A DNA stretch of 64,000 nucleotides from Apostichopus japonicus. Lineage: Eukaryota; Echinodermata; Holothuroidea; Aspidochirotida; Stichopodidae. Location of the stretch: assembly GCF_037975245.1 (NCBI RefSeq), contig NC_092580.1:6668501-6732500 (forward strand). The letters are read 5' to 3'. Shown one piece after another: positions 11,601 through 26,600 of the stretch. The stretch's first letter is position 1. The number at the start of each line of letters is the position of its first letter. The notes below the pieces were generated by a model. That model did not search any database. It was given only the letters and a program-made list of their open reading frames with translations, and was not told where the DNA came from. The position numbers and the translations under genes are program-made.

Positions 11601-14600
11601 TTTCAATTAAGATATGATGACTGGAATTTAATCTTTTTATATCTGGTTTCATATCATCAGATCAAGTCAGATACAACATGATTTGAAATCAAAGGCTGTT
11701 GACAACTAGCATACATCCTACTAGATGGTAAACCTGGGTGTATGAATATTACCAGATATACCTTCACATTAAGATCTGGTAATATCAAGTCAGATGTAAA
11801 ATGATCTGAACTCAAAGGAGGCACTTGAATAGAGGTATTTTCAAGCAATAGATATATACATACAAAATATATACATATACTTATCAACCAGATTTAAAAT
11901 ATATGTCAAAAATTGCATGGAAATTTTATGTGAAAATATTACATTCATACACAGAAAAAAGATATATGTAATGGACATTAGTACATACTTTATCATTAAA
12001 GTTATGTTACCTTTACATGTTTTACCTTGGGTGGCATCTTGCCAGATAGAGTCTGAAGGCCATCGTAAAGAAATACTTCTATATATTTACTTGGAGAACA
12101 GATTGGCATCATCGGAAGTGATGCTACAGTGCCTTCAAAACCAAGAGCAGATGTCTTTAGATTTGTAAACACTGAGGAAACAAAAGGTTGGAAGAACATA
12201 TTGAACGTTTATCTCTACAAAGAAGACAACTCCATCTCCATATTGTTATTTCTTCAAACACTATAAGATCCAAGCTTAAACAACTGAGGGGGGGGGGGGA
12301 AGGGATGGAGGAGAGCCCATGGCCTGAAATGAAAGGGGGGTGTAGGCGGTTTTACACCATCTAACGCAACGTAGTCGCCAAGAACCTGAAGTATTTTTAA
12401 GGGAGGGCCCGAGGAACATGAACTTATAGCATACTCCTCATGGTGAAACATAATTGCACCTATTAGGTGAATTGAGTGAACTGAGGAGAGACTAGCGTAG
12501 GTTCTTATGACCCCACCTTCTATTGTCAATCAAGGAAAATGCTTAAATCGGAGGTCTTTTGCAATCAGCCAGGAGAAATGGACCACTTCTATGGGTGTAC
12601 AATACTTTCAAAGAATTGTTTTGATAAATTCTCATAACAAACTAATTCTCTTAATGGATGATATTCAATACTACTTGTCCTAGACTAACTTTGTGTGTTG
12701 CATCTGAGGAACTGACCAATGTAAAGAAGTACAGCCACTATTATTGATGAGGCTCAGATGTGGAAGGGACATTTAAAACCACAAAAGTGGTATAGAAATT
12801 CAACCTGGACTGATTGCAGTGTTTATTCTACAACATATGAAAGATCAGTTTGTTCCTAAAGCCACCTTTTGATCTTGAGGATATCAAAAGTTACGTACAT
12901 GTTCTCATCTCATCGTTGTAATTGTTCTCGATTTGAGCTATCTGCATCTCGAGTTGAGTAACAATCCTGTCCTTCTCTAATTTCTGTTTGCAGCCGAAGA
13001 TGAATAGGATGCAAGCTATGATAACAATGATCAAGGCAAGTGGAATAACAACGTGGATAATATTAAAAGAAGGCCCTGGGTACTGTAAATATCCAATTCC
13101 AATGTTCAAGTTAGCATGTTGAACCTAGAAGAGAAAATAGTTCAATTCATGAAATATGTTGATAGAATAAATCAGATAAGGGGTAACATTTGAGGAAATG
13201 TTCATAGATGTTCTCAAATAACAATACAAGATGAGATCTGTATATGGTGTAATGCAATATGAAGAGACTGAAATATTTTAAATCTCTTTGACATCTTAAC
13301 ACTAATATGATTCTGCCATTTTCAAATTAAAATATACTTAATTATATTCACTAGTGCTGACGTTCTTTCTTGAAGGACATAATGCATCTAGAGTTTCAAC
13401 CGTCTCATAAAAGTCTTCATCTTTAATAGCTATGTTATATTTGTCATGTAAGGATATTGAATTTCTCTCCAAGTAATACTGTCTCTCATATTTTGTCAGA
13501 GAGCACCACATGTACCATATGTTCTGCAAATAAGGAACTTAATACATCTTTATTTTCTGGATATTAGTGTGCTGATCTTTAACATTCAATTGTGAACATT
13601 TTCAGGATTGTACGCTGAACATTTATTATAACCATTCAGTTTCTGATCATTACATCTTTAAAATGTTTTGTTTTTCTACCGTTTGTTTTTATTTGATGTC
13701 AATAAGTACTCATTAGTAGGTATTGATAGAGATTAATCACTCAAAAGCAATAACCATTGAGTACCAGGTACATGGGAATATCTCTCTAAGTCAACACCTT
13801 TTTTGGTATAGACACATATATGGTTTAGTAAATGAGAGAGGACTCATTGAACTTCAGATGGCTAGCCTAATCTACTTGACCAGAGCTATAAAGCTGTGAA
13901 AAGAATTTGTCCAATACCTCCTTGGTCCAAAGCGGCAGGCACCATGTTAGGTCCACCTGTGGTCTAATTAGTCTTACTTGATCAAATTTGAACTGGTTAT
14001 AACAAGTGATATTATTAACATCATTCAAAAATATTGACTCAAATCATTCCAGAATAAGATTCTCTCATACACAATGTCTTAACTTCGGTTTAACACTAAA
14101 TTATAGTAGGCGTACACAATATAAGCATCGATGAAAACTGAAACTGCACCTTTCACATTGATACATTGTGGACAAAGAATCAATATATATAAACTAATAT
14201 ATCACTTACAATAACAAATGGTAAGTTTCTTTCAGTACGTTCCCCATTTATATCCCCAGCTGGTGGGGAGTTCTTTGGAGGGGTGCAATCCAAGGACTCA
14301 GCTCTGAGAGTAATGTTTCCACATAGCTCTGTACCAATGTAAACTTTCACATCTATTTCTTGGCTTCCTTCATTTAAATTTCTACCCTATGTAAAAGAAA
14401 AAGGCAAAACAAAAGCCAAAGTAAACATTAAAGATGTTTTTTTGACAGATTTCCTTTCATAATTCTTACAAAATTTCAACCTGATGTTAAATGAATTATC
14501 ACACACTTAAATGACACACATAAACATGTAGTATAAGACAACATTGGTAAATGGAGAAAGGACAAATCATCTTCCTGGATAAAGTATATTCTAATTATAA

Positions 14601-17600
14601 AAACATTCTGAATAAAAAATAAGAGAGTAATGTTTCAACAACTGAGCAAGTCTAATATAGTAAACAAAAGCTTTTATTATTTGACATCATCATACAAGAT
14701 GGTGACTCAGTGGCGGAGCTAGGGGTATTGGTCAAGGGGGATGGGAATGGTCTGTAGGGGCGCTTCTGACACTATCTAAGCAGAGCGTCACCACGAGTTG
14801 GCGCGGAGCGTGCCGAAATTTTTGAGTAAAGATATTCCCTAGATCGCTGGAAATGACCCTTTCCGAGCCTTGCTAAGTTGCAGATAAATGAAGAATATAT
14901 AGGTGTCATCGCCAAAAAGATGTGACAAATGTCAATAGGTAGATGAGAGCGCAATAAAAAAGTCAATTATCGCGAATAAGTAAAAAGTGGTATAAAGCTG
15001 AAAAGGGCGCCAGCAGTCCATTTGAGTCAGTCAGGGGGAGCATCCGGCCCCCCTGACTGTATGGGCGCTCCACCACTGTGGTGACTAAAGAATTGCACAT
15101 CTGGGATAATTTGGTTTCAGTACTATTTGGTTTATTTTGCGTTTCTTTGATTAACTGTGATATAAATTGTAGCAGATATCACGGAAAGAACAAGATTGAA
15201 AGATGAATCTATATATTGTTAAAGGTCACCATGCATTGCTGTTCTTGAATGGTTTGACTTCCTCAGCTAGTACACATGCTGTAGCATTACTTCTTGCACA
15301 CCACCAAAACGAAATAAATGATTGGGTATAAATGCTCCATAGTTCTCTATCTTAGGTGGTATGTGCTATTTATTGATGATTTGTCACAGAGTCTTTGTTA
15401 ACTCTCATTTTTTTGAATGGAATGAGTTTACTCTAATGAAATTATTGGATATTATAAGATGTAATTATAATTACCTTAAGACTAAGTAGCTGGGGACTGC
15501 CAACATATTCGCTAACACCGCCATCAAACTGGTCATATTCTGGATCTTGCACATACTGAAATGTTTCCTTATTGTCGATTGACCAGGTTAAGAGTTCTGT
15601 TACTCCATCCATGATAAACCCAACATCAACAAGACCTCCTGCCTCATCAGCTCTCTTTCCCCTTGTTTGAGTGAAGTAAAGGCTCGGAGAAGGACAAATC
15701 ATCTTGCCAGCATCAATAATTTCACAAATCTGTTCAGAAAATATTTACAAAAATTAGTTTAAAAAAATGAACCTATCTTCATTACAATCAACGATAAGAA
15801 ACACAAATTTTTGTTCATAAATTGCATACAGTACGTCTTGTGTACCATGATACCAAAATGCAGAAAAAGCAAAACAGGGTAATATTGTAAAAATACAAAC
15901 TGAGGCCACCTATGGAGGACATTTTGTAGCTTATTACATGAAATAAAGGTATAATGCTTCCAACAAAAATCAAATAAGAAAAGTATTCTATAGTAGAAAA
16001 AGGTCATCATTCTCACCTCAGTGCTTTCTTGATTATCAACAGTAAAAACAATCTCTGGTCTCATTATAATGTTCAATCTTGCACCAGTAATTGTTAGAGT
16101 GTTTCCACCCCTATAGGTATAGAGCAAGAACAGATTTCATGGCTTATTTCCTTAAAAGTTTTGAGATTTCACACAGACAGTCTGAACCACTAACAACTCA
16201 AAACCCAACATCTGTTACTTTCCTTTCAAAGGCATCATGGTTGTTCTTTTAAAAAGACAAAACATGAAAAGATAAAACTTGCTTAATTGCTATAAGGTTT
16301 TCCACCTTAAGTGCTGCATAAAATTTATGGCAAAACCAGAGCTTCTGTATTTTATGAATCATGCCCAAATCCTCCACTCACACTAAACTATATCATACTT
16401 TCACAATTCATCATTCAAGTTCAAACACTCATGTTTCACTATAAATATTTATGATGGTCATAGCTCAGATACATTGACTGGTGGAAGAGTTTGTTACATT
16501 GTCCTTATAGCTCTTATTTTTCTCTTCCTAACCATGTGAAAATTGTCCCTGTTTGATGTTTTCTTCTTGTAGAAATCTGGTTTCAAATTCACTAGTTTCT
16601 CATCAACAGCACAGTTTGTTCGAACGCATTAATTTGGTGATTGACGTAGTGCAGGCAAATAGGCAAAACAAGGGACTTGAAGTTGCACTCACATTACCGC
16701 AACAAATACACTCTCATGCGTACACGCACAGGTGATTGCCTATTACATATGACATACACATCGCAAACGTAGGAAAACACAGCCTACTTCGTATGACATA
16801 CAGCGTTGCTGTTTTTGTTGTGATTACTGTAGGAACTGTAAGGAACATGGGTTATGTCGCAATCTGCATTGCGAAGATGACATCACGTTCTCTATTGCTC
16901 AAAGTATATTTGAAATATCCATCTTAAACAATTGAATAATGACATACCCTTCTGTCATTATTCTACCGTTCTGTCATTACCAGCATTTTCACTTATTGTA
17001 TTGTGTGTTGGGGTGGTAGCATTACTGAACAGGACAAGATGAGAATCAATAGCATAATAAGGAAATCTGAACGTCTGAATGGGAATCATCAGCAGCCGCT
17101 CGATTCTTTCTATAATTCCTGCCTCCAACGTAAGCTCCGCACCGTGCTTGATGACACCGATCACCTGTTACACAGTGATCTTGTTGGACGATTCATTGGG
17201 CGGAGTGGTAGGATGAGACCCCCAGCTGCTGGTACAAACCGCTACAAACATTCCTTCGTTCCGATGGCTGTCACACATTTTAATAATACTTACTGTACAC
17301 CAGATAGGCAGCGTTTCGTTAGGTTCAATGTGGAATATTCCTAATTACGATTCTTATGTTTGATTATTTCATTCTTATTAAACTAGGCTTTGTGCATTGT
17401 TTTTAGGGTCACCTTTTAGTGTACTAGACTATAGTGTCTTTTCTCTTATGCATATTATCTTTATTTTTATCTGTTTAGGAGCAGTATATTGCTCTTTAGG
17501 TGCCTTTTAAAGTTTAATTGTTTTCAAAATTGAATTTGGATCCTTTCGTTTTTGATTTGTTAGACTGCCGTATAGGTTTTACAATTTTTCTATTTTTAGG

Positions 17601-20600
17601 TTTAAATTCCTATTAGTTTCTATTCTTATAGTTTGACCATTTTCGAGAGGTTTGATTCTCATTCCTTCAATCAGTTGCAATTCTTATTTTTCTTAATAGT
17701 TTGAATTCTTATTATCCTATTAAAGTAATATGTGCAATTCATAGTATGGTATCCTTTTTGTGTATTTTCATGTATACTATTTGTATTATATTTATTCCAT
17801 GGTAAAATTGTATTGTCTTATTGCGAGCATTTAATTGCCCATTTTTGGTGCTTAATAAAGTTTATTTGAATTTGAATTAAAAAATTGTTTCTCTATCAAA
17901 CGCAACATTAGCGTTCTCATATTTTGTAAACATGCTACCAGACAATCCTTTTAATTTAATTATATTATCAAACATTTAAATAGTCTTTTATCACACAAAA
18001 GGTTGTTATACCACACCAAACCTCATTGACCATTATACCACACCATACCTCATTGGCTATTACACCTCACCATACCTAATATACTATTACATGTCATCAT
18101 ATCTCATTGACCATTATACCTCAACATACCTCACTGAACTTTATACCTCACCATATCTCATTTTTACCTCACCATACCTCATTGACCATTACACCTCACC
18201 ATACCTCACTGAACTTTATACCTCACCATATCTCATTTTATACCTCACCATACCTCATTGACCATTACACCTCACCATTCCTCACTGAACTTTATACCTC
18301 ACCATACCTCATTGACTATTATACCTCATCATACCTTATGACCATCATACCTCATCAGACCTCATTTATTCATATAGGAACCATCTCCATCAGGGCATAA
18401 TCCATGGGCTTCCCAACCTCAAGTAAAGTACATTGGGCTCTCAAGAAAGTAGCTCCAGCATTTAATATCAGACTGTCAACCTCCCAGTTATTGTGGACCA
18501 TTATGTCATCTAACAACCACATGGAGTAGAAAACATTTGAACTTCTTAAACTTGTCAAAAGGGAGAATCGAAGTGTGAAAGACATTAAATATAAGCTTAC
18601 TGGGTTTAAGCAGACCAAACTTACGATAAGATGGACCGTTTAGGATCCACATCAGAGACTTCCGGGTCAAGCAAGTAAAGAAATTCTTTACCATCGAGTG
18701 TTCTACTGTGATTGTCAAAACGCAACATGAGATTGTGGCTGCTGTTTATTGTAGAGTTGACATTAATGCATACAATGTAATCTTGTTGTATTCTGTAAAA
18801 GGAAAATATTATAAATATAGATAAGCAAACAAGTGGAAGAACAAGTATGAACAAATAACTTAGGCAAAAGAATGATGGCTGGAAGCAGAAGAGTGACCTT
18901 AACTGTGCATCGATACAGGAGCTACAGTAAACATCTGTGTTTGCAATATAACACACATACCTGCCATGTAAAGAGTTACACAGACTAACAAATTGTAAGT
19001 TTGCCTGTCTTGGCATATGTTACATTGTTACGTTGTTGTCAACGGGGATATATGTTACTTTATTTGAAAGATAAAGCAAAAAATGTCAATATTCTGCCTC
19101 AGAGTCCAGGACTTTCAAAGCCAATGCAGTTGTGCCCAATCTGTCAATAACTAACAGTTTATGGTTTTTCCCTGAGAGAAAACATGATCAGTTCAAAATA
19201 GACTCTTAATTTATGAAAGGACCATGACATTCTAATTTTTGATCTTGCCATCCTATTACACAACATTGAATGATATTACAGAATTTATAATGAATATAAA
19301 AATAAATCAATACAAAAATTAATGGAAGAATTTAAATCATAGTAATCAATTCTTTTGTTTTATTATATTAGAGATCTATCCAAAAGGTTGACATGTTCAG
19401 ACTGTAACTCAGCAAGGATTTAATTACTCTTACGTTGTTATACTGCATGGCTCACTTCCAACAAAAGCTTCTATATCTCTACCAGTGTCTAGGTCTGTAC
19501 CATTAATAGTTATCAATGAACCTCCAGATGCTGGACCAATCTCAGGAAAGAATGAGGTTAATTTTGGATCCTGCAAGAAAGAATCAATCAATGAGAAAAT
19601 ATTATTTATGAAAATAGATGAGACAATCAAAAGGCTTTACAGATAGAAAAATTTGAAATCACACACAGCCTACCATCCATCTCTCACACTGATTCTTGAA
19701 ACATATTTTTAAAATATTGATATATGGAAAGAGTTTGAAAGGTAAAAGTAATATCAGTCATCCTAGTTCAACCATATGTCACAACTTAATGTTTAACTTT
19801 GCATTCAACAAATACCTGATAGAGTATGATAAAGTGGGATCTAAAGCTAAGGCAATGCAAAAAGAACTTGCATAGCTAATTTCATTGTTAAGTATTGCAG
19901 TAAATGATTCAATTTACAGTTTTAAGTGACAGGCACAGCCATTGGTACTAACTAGGAGTTAGATATTTGGAGTTAGGTACAGCAATAGGTACTAATTAGG
20001 AGTGTTAGCTCAGTGGTTAATGCCGGTGCCTTTCAATCACAAGGTCTCCAGTGTGAGTCACTCCAAGATTAATGTATGTCATCCAGTTCCAGAGTTGTTG
20101 ATAATTGACAATTTGTTAATAATGGCTGTTAAATATGAACTTCGGTCAGCTTGGGGCTTGATAAGCCAATTAGGCTTCTTTTCGAGTTCCTGCTTGCAGG
20201 AAGATCTAAAATACATACAATAAAATACAACTTAGGTTTAATAAACCATAGACTATCATCTACTTCACTGTTTACACACTGTAATAATGCAGACTCAACA
20301 GACCCTGACAACTCTAATTTATGATTAATTTGATCATTTTCGGGAGGTTTTTACAAGAGTTAGGAAAGGACATAGAAATGGTAATCTTTCAGTAGATGCC
20401 TGTTTTCATGTTTATTTAAATGTATGACTATTAAGTGTGATATCATAATTATATTCCCATCAATGGAACAAACAATGGACCTGCCTATGCATGCTACACT
20501 GTACAAAGGTTGGACCTTCCTAAGTATGTTGCACTGTACAAAGATTACACCTGCCTATGTATGCAACACTGTACAAAGATTGGACCTGCCTATGTATGTT

Positions 20601-23600
20601 AACTGTACAAACATTGAACCTGCCTATGTACCCTACACTGTACAAATTATTCCAATACATTATCTTTTACTTTCTTCCTTGTTTTACTCATGTAAAACCT
20701 ATAAAGGCTAATCTCTGTACTTTGAAAAGTAGTGTTACTAATGATGAATCGATTATGTCAAATCAGTATTTGAGAAACTAAAACAAAAACATAAATCCAA
20801 ACAAATTAGGAATCACTTTCAAAATGAAGGCTAGCTAGCAGGCTCAATAGGGACGTAGGGAAAAACACTACCTACCAACACTATATTAAAGGATTATTTC
20901 TCACAGAATATACCTGCAAACAACCTGTTGATAAACATCAAATGATCCCCATGAAGAATGTAACAATGTTTCATTGACTGAAACTTCTACTGAAAACCTG
21001 CATATTCTCAGCAAACCAAAACTCCTGAACTGATAAAAGGCAGACACTCCCTCACATAAGGTCTGGTATCTTAACACAAACAGAAAAATACTAATGGGAG
21101 TATATACAATGTACTCACATTGTAAGAGAACATACTGTCGCCCTGAGAGGTCCTGCCATCCGTTAATTCTACAGAGACCAGACCCATCTTCACCACTGAA
21201 AACCCTGCCGTACATGTAACACTGAAATATGGCAAAAAGAAAAGTATTGTATAAAGTACTGTATATTAAAAGGAAAATGTAGCTAATTAAGAAATAAAGT
21301 TACACTTATCAATACTGAAGGCTTTACAGAGGATGATATCCTTATTATTGCTGGTTGCCAAAGTGATAATATATTATAAGTCACTGTCCTAAATGATACC
21401 ATAAAGAAATCCTTTTGATGTCAACTAAAGACCAGTAACTTCTTAACTTGGAAAGTCCTACATGGGAGGCACTTGATCCCCCCTCCCTCTGCTTCTGTAG
21501 AAGATTTTACAGATGGTTTATATTTGTTGATATCACAGCTGAAAAGTGGAAAATTGCAAATATGTACTTTAAACAATGGCAATGATAGCACCATTTTGCA
21601 TCTAAGCTGGCATAAAATGCCATACATAGGAGAAGGGCATCTCTTCCCCTTAGACCCCTCCTCAGAATGGGCATCACCCTACATTATTACCCCACCCCAA
21701 ATCAGTAACTCTGGAGACAGACATGATGTTATCACTGCATGTACCTGTTAAACACAATGAAATTAACTTTCTCACCTTTCCCCAACTATGTACTGATCTT
21801 CATAACGTCCATGATCACACAAAACCTCAGCTAGTTTGACTTCCTCAATATCTGAAAATCTCTGGCCCAGGTCAGTGCCGATAATTTGAACCATGGTCCC
21901 TCCTTTGATTGGGCCACTAGTTGGTTCAATCTAGAAAATGTTGAGATGGAATTGTGTCAAAGATACTCATAAGTAAATTGAATAAAACCAACATGTTGTG
22001 GTCACCCTGCCTACTGAAGCTTTGTCTTCTGCCTCAACTATAATGATTAGATAATTATTGAAACATGTCAAGATTCTCTACAGCCACAATCAGTATAAGG
22101 AAGGGAAAGATTCTCATAATCTGTATGCATAGAATAACCTCAAAACATCCTCATGTTCTGAATCAGACAAGGCAGGCACAGATCCAGGCGAGTGTGGGTG
22201 TGTTTCTACCCCCCCCTCCCAGCACCCCCAACCATCTATTCAACTTCACACAAAAATTCAAAGTATTTATAGATTACAACAATCTAAGGTAAGATTAATT
22301 GATTAATTAAGTAACTAATTATAGATTCAAATTATAGTCTACATATGTTTCAAAATGTACTATTTGCTGTTGCAGGTCCCTCCTACATGAGAGTTGGCTT
22401 CAAGGACTGGTTCACATTCCCTGCTTTATTATAAAATCTTGGATCGCTCCTGTAAAGTGTAGGACTTTGGAAAGTAGTTGTAGGTTTATTGCTGTTTTGT
22501 GTACATAATACAATAATTGCGTTAATATCTTGTTAATTTATGTACAAAGGTAAAGAAGTTGTTATTTAACTATTAGGGCCTACCAATGTGATCTGAGGCC
22601 CAGCTGTACACACTTTCTGTATTCCTTGGTTGCAGTTTTCTCTGACAGCACATAATGACTGTGATGAACACCAAATACACATTAAGACAGGAGAAGTTGT
22701 TATATTGGACAAACAGCGACTGCAATCTGGTCTGTCCACAGAACATTTGTACAGAATCACTGAAATGAAAAGAAACATAATAGAAAGATGAAATGTAATC
22801 CATCCACTAACAGACAAATCAGATGAAAACTTTGACAGTTTGCTTCTGGAATGAAAGATATTATAATCAACATTCCAACATAGAAATCAGGAGAAACAAG
22901 TCTTCCTTAGATTAAAATATGCAAATAATAAAAGGGTTTTTAAATCACACATGAAAGTGACCATTTGCTGTGTACTGTCAACAATATTGTATAAATAGAT
23001 GCTATGCTCACTTGAAAGAAACAAATCCAGGTGACTGTCTTTGTGAATTTACAAATTTACTGCAGAAGTACTCTGTTGTAGAATTACTAGAATTATACAC
23101 TGAAATGATGCACAGAATAATAGCATGGCTTAGAGCACTGAATCAGACAAGGCAGGCACAGATTCCAAGGGAGTGTCACCTATCTTCCTTAGATATAGAT
23201 TTTTGATAAATATGCAAATAAAAAAAGGGATCATTACACAGGGGCGTAGCGAAGGGGTTTTTGTTGGGGGGGTGTGGAGAATTTGATTTGCCGACGGATC
23301 TGGAAGTGGTGACTGAAATGGGGGAGGGGTCTAACGGGAGCGGGTGTCCCCCTCCCCTTTGGCAATTTTTTAGATTTGAAACGTCCTTAGATGCAATCTG
23401 GTGTATATTTTAAGTAAAATTTGATTTGCCGACGGATCTGGAAGTGGTGACTAAAATGGGGGAGGGGTCTAAGGGTAGGGGGTCTACCCCTCCCCTTTGA
23501 AAATTTTTAGTTTTGAAACGTCCTTAGATGCAATCTGGTGCATATTTTAAGTCAAATTTGGCACGGAAGAAGCTCCCATTCTCCTTTTCTCTATTCAGCT

Positions 23601-26600
23601 TTCCTTCTTTCTTCCCCTTCCGCTCTCTTCACCTTTTCTCCTTTTGCCGACAGACCCAAAATTTGCCGACAGCGACCAAATTATTGGGGGGGTGTGACAC
23701 CCCCCACACCCCCCGCTCGCTACGCCCCTGTCATTACATTACATCTGATAAGTGTCTGTTTGCTTAAGAGTGTACTCGCACTATTTATTGAGGGTTTTTT
23801 TTTATCATTCAAATCTACCCAGTAACAAAAATACTGTAAGATAACACATTTTTTAGTATGTTAGTTAATCAGTAAAGATATCAAGTTACACTTAAGCATA
23901 ATAACAGCTTCATAGGTAAACATACCATTATTGGTCCCATCAATGTATACCTCCCTCTCTTTCCATCTTAGGTTCAGAGATGCATTAACTGTCTGTTCTT
24001 CTGCTGTGTATGTGTACTGAAAAATAGGACATAAACATCTTACTTGTAACATAGATTCAGTAAAATCTTTCAAGTTATTTGATGAATGTTCCCAAAAATA
24101 AATTGACATAATGATTTCTATAACATCCTGTACACCTCAACAACATTTCATACTTTTTTTTCAGTATTTTCACTTATAAGATTTGCATACATCTAACCAT
24201 GGAAATAAAAACTAAAGTATTTAATATGTTTTCAGACATTAATAAAGTCCCCATCCCCCCCCCCTTGCCAGGAAAAAGAAAAAACATACAACATAATTGA
24301 TAGTACATTAAAACACATGTCACAGTGATATTTTTATAGCAGAATGGTATAACCTTCTTTCATTCTATTCTTGGTATCTTGGGCCACAAAATCTTAGACA
24401 AATAAATATTTTTTTCATGAAAAACAACCTGTGAATCTGTTAGATCCCTTCAAGCTTTATGCAATTCAGCTGAATTCCAATCTCATAAATTTGGTTATGT
24501 AGCTTTTATTTCTCATTTGGTAAACACAATCACATCAAAGATTACAAATCTAAAATTTGTGCCCATGTTTTACCTGTGTCTCTTCACAAGTGACTGTAAA
24601 ATTATCCTCATTCATGTCAGAAACAGTGGCCTTTGAACTGGTCTCTCTTCCTTCATAACCAACAATACATTCATATTCCTGCATTGGATGACAAAATTAC
24701 ATTAACAGTTAACATTTCCTTGAACTAGCCAACATGTAAAAATGGAGACTACTGAACCAACTTTCAATAATATAAGTGTATGTTAATGAACGACTGATAA
24801 ATAAAATTGATTTAATCGTCAACAATTATTTGTCAGACACTTTTAGTCATTTGCACAAACTCAGAATATTTCTCTCAACTATTTGACATTAAAGCTTGAT
24901 AAGAGTGCAGTATATAAATTATGTTAAACTACATCAATATTTAATTAATTCCCTTTGAGTGCATGTTTTCATTTCATTTCAGTTTATTTGTTATTTTCTT
25001 ACATAATATATAACAAACCCAGTAGAGTAAGAAGTGAAAGGTAGTGAACTGAAACTCCTTGTGGGCTTAAAGAAGATCAATCCCTGGACAAGAAATAAAC
25101 AAATGTGAGACACTAAAAATAATAACCGGCCTAACCCCACTCCACCCCACCTCCACCCCTCTCAAAAATCCACACGATATAAATTTTTGAAGTACACTTT
25201 AAGCTGATGTCTGAAGAAATAACTGAAGTTTCTTTTTCAATAAATAGCCAATTTATTGCAGAAGGGAATAGAACAAAGTTTTAAGACTCTTCTAACAAGG
25301 AGGTAAGACAAGAAGCGACACTCTGATTGTATGTATTCCTAGTATTATGACAGAGTTGTTAGTAACATCAAATGTAGAGATAGAAGGGAAGTGGTATGTA
25401 ACAGTGAGAATGTTGAGAAGAATGAAACCATTAAGCTAAGTACTTTCAGGAAGGAGAATAAATAACAACTGGCAGTATACTTACTTTGTTTGATATATTA
25501 GTAGATGCTGTGGGAGTTTGGACAGTAAAGATAATCTCTCTGTTGAGACCATTAGGGATAAACGTGTCTCCAGTCTGAAGCATAGGGCAATCTTCAGATT
25601 CAATCTGTACAGGGGAAGGAAAATCAGAAAAAGAAAAACTCATTGACTTAGAGTCTTCAAGATTTTCCATCAGTTCCTGTTAGTTTCAAAGGTCAAAAGG
25701 TTTTGGTGCCATGATTTTGTTAGATTGTTGTGATATAATCACATCATTTTACTTCCTTAAAAAAGAAGCATTTTATACAATGGAAACACTGTGGAACTTG
25801 CTTCCTTAAAGTTACCAGGAAGACAGCCAGCTTACTAACTGGTAAACATTATAATACTAACATAAAAGATATAAGTTGTTATGAACATACAAAATGTGAA
25901 CAATCTTGTTACATTATTTTAACATTTTTACTATTTCTCAGCACATAACCAATAGACTGAATACACTTTATGACCATTACAAATGTTAGCTATATGTTAC
26001 ATAAAAGGTAGTTTGTTGGCAATGGTACTATTCTTAATTTCTTACTCTTCATTTCTACCAGCAGAATGGTGCAATAGGTTATTTGACTTGTACTCAATGA
26101 AATTCACTGTATTTTGCAAGATTAATGTCTAAAATTACATCTTTTGATGAATCCAAGATCATATATCACAGATGTAGATCACGGTTGTACACTTAATGCA
26201 TTAACTGCTAATACTCACAATGACATCACCACAGAGAGGGTCTGTCTTGAAACTGCAGGTAAAGTCATCTACACACCAGTTACAATCCCACTTGATAGAA
26301 CAGTCTACACATCTAACGAAAGGTAAAAATATTCAAATGTAAATTTAATTTTAAATATTCAGTGTTAGCTTCATAATAACATCATTCAATACTTTGTAGA
26401 ATACTTTTCTGAAAGGAACGTTCGATCAAAGTGTCAACTGTGACCTGAAATATCAGGAAAGATCACAATTAATGCAGCCAATACAAATTAAAAGAGCCAA
26501 GATACACTGCAATAGAGAGGCTTGTGATGAACAATCTATAACAAAGAACCATGGAAAATTGATTCCCTTTAGAAAATATCACTATTTTGATGTTCTTTCA

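Noticed and set aside
17003-17344. A 113-codon plus-strand protein-coding gene
   Set aside because: The sequence is the end of a LINE reverse-transcriptase frame that is already open upstream of the Met; it is a truncated retrotransposon.
19999-20070. tRNA gene (A and B boxes visible)
   Set aside because: The tRNA-like head continues into a body shared with another copy at 59714-59967 and ends in a repeat tail, so it is a SINE; the B box is also mutated.
23528-23825. Plus-strand open frames of 79 and 95 codons
   Set aside because: They lie mostly within the hAT-like MITE 23239-23730 and cross its end; no coding signal.
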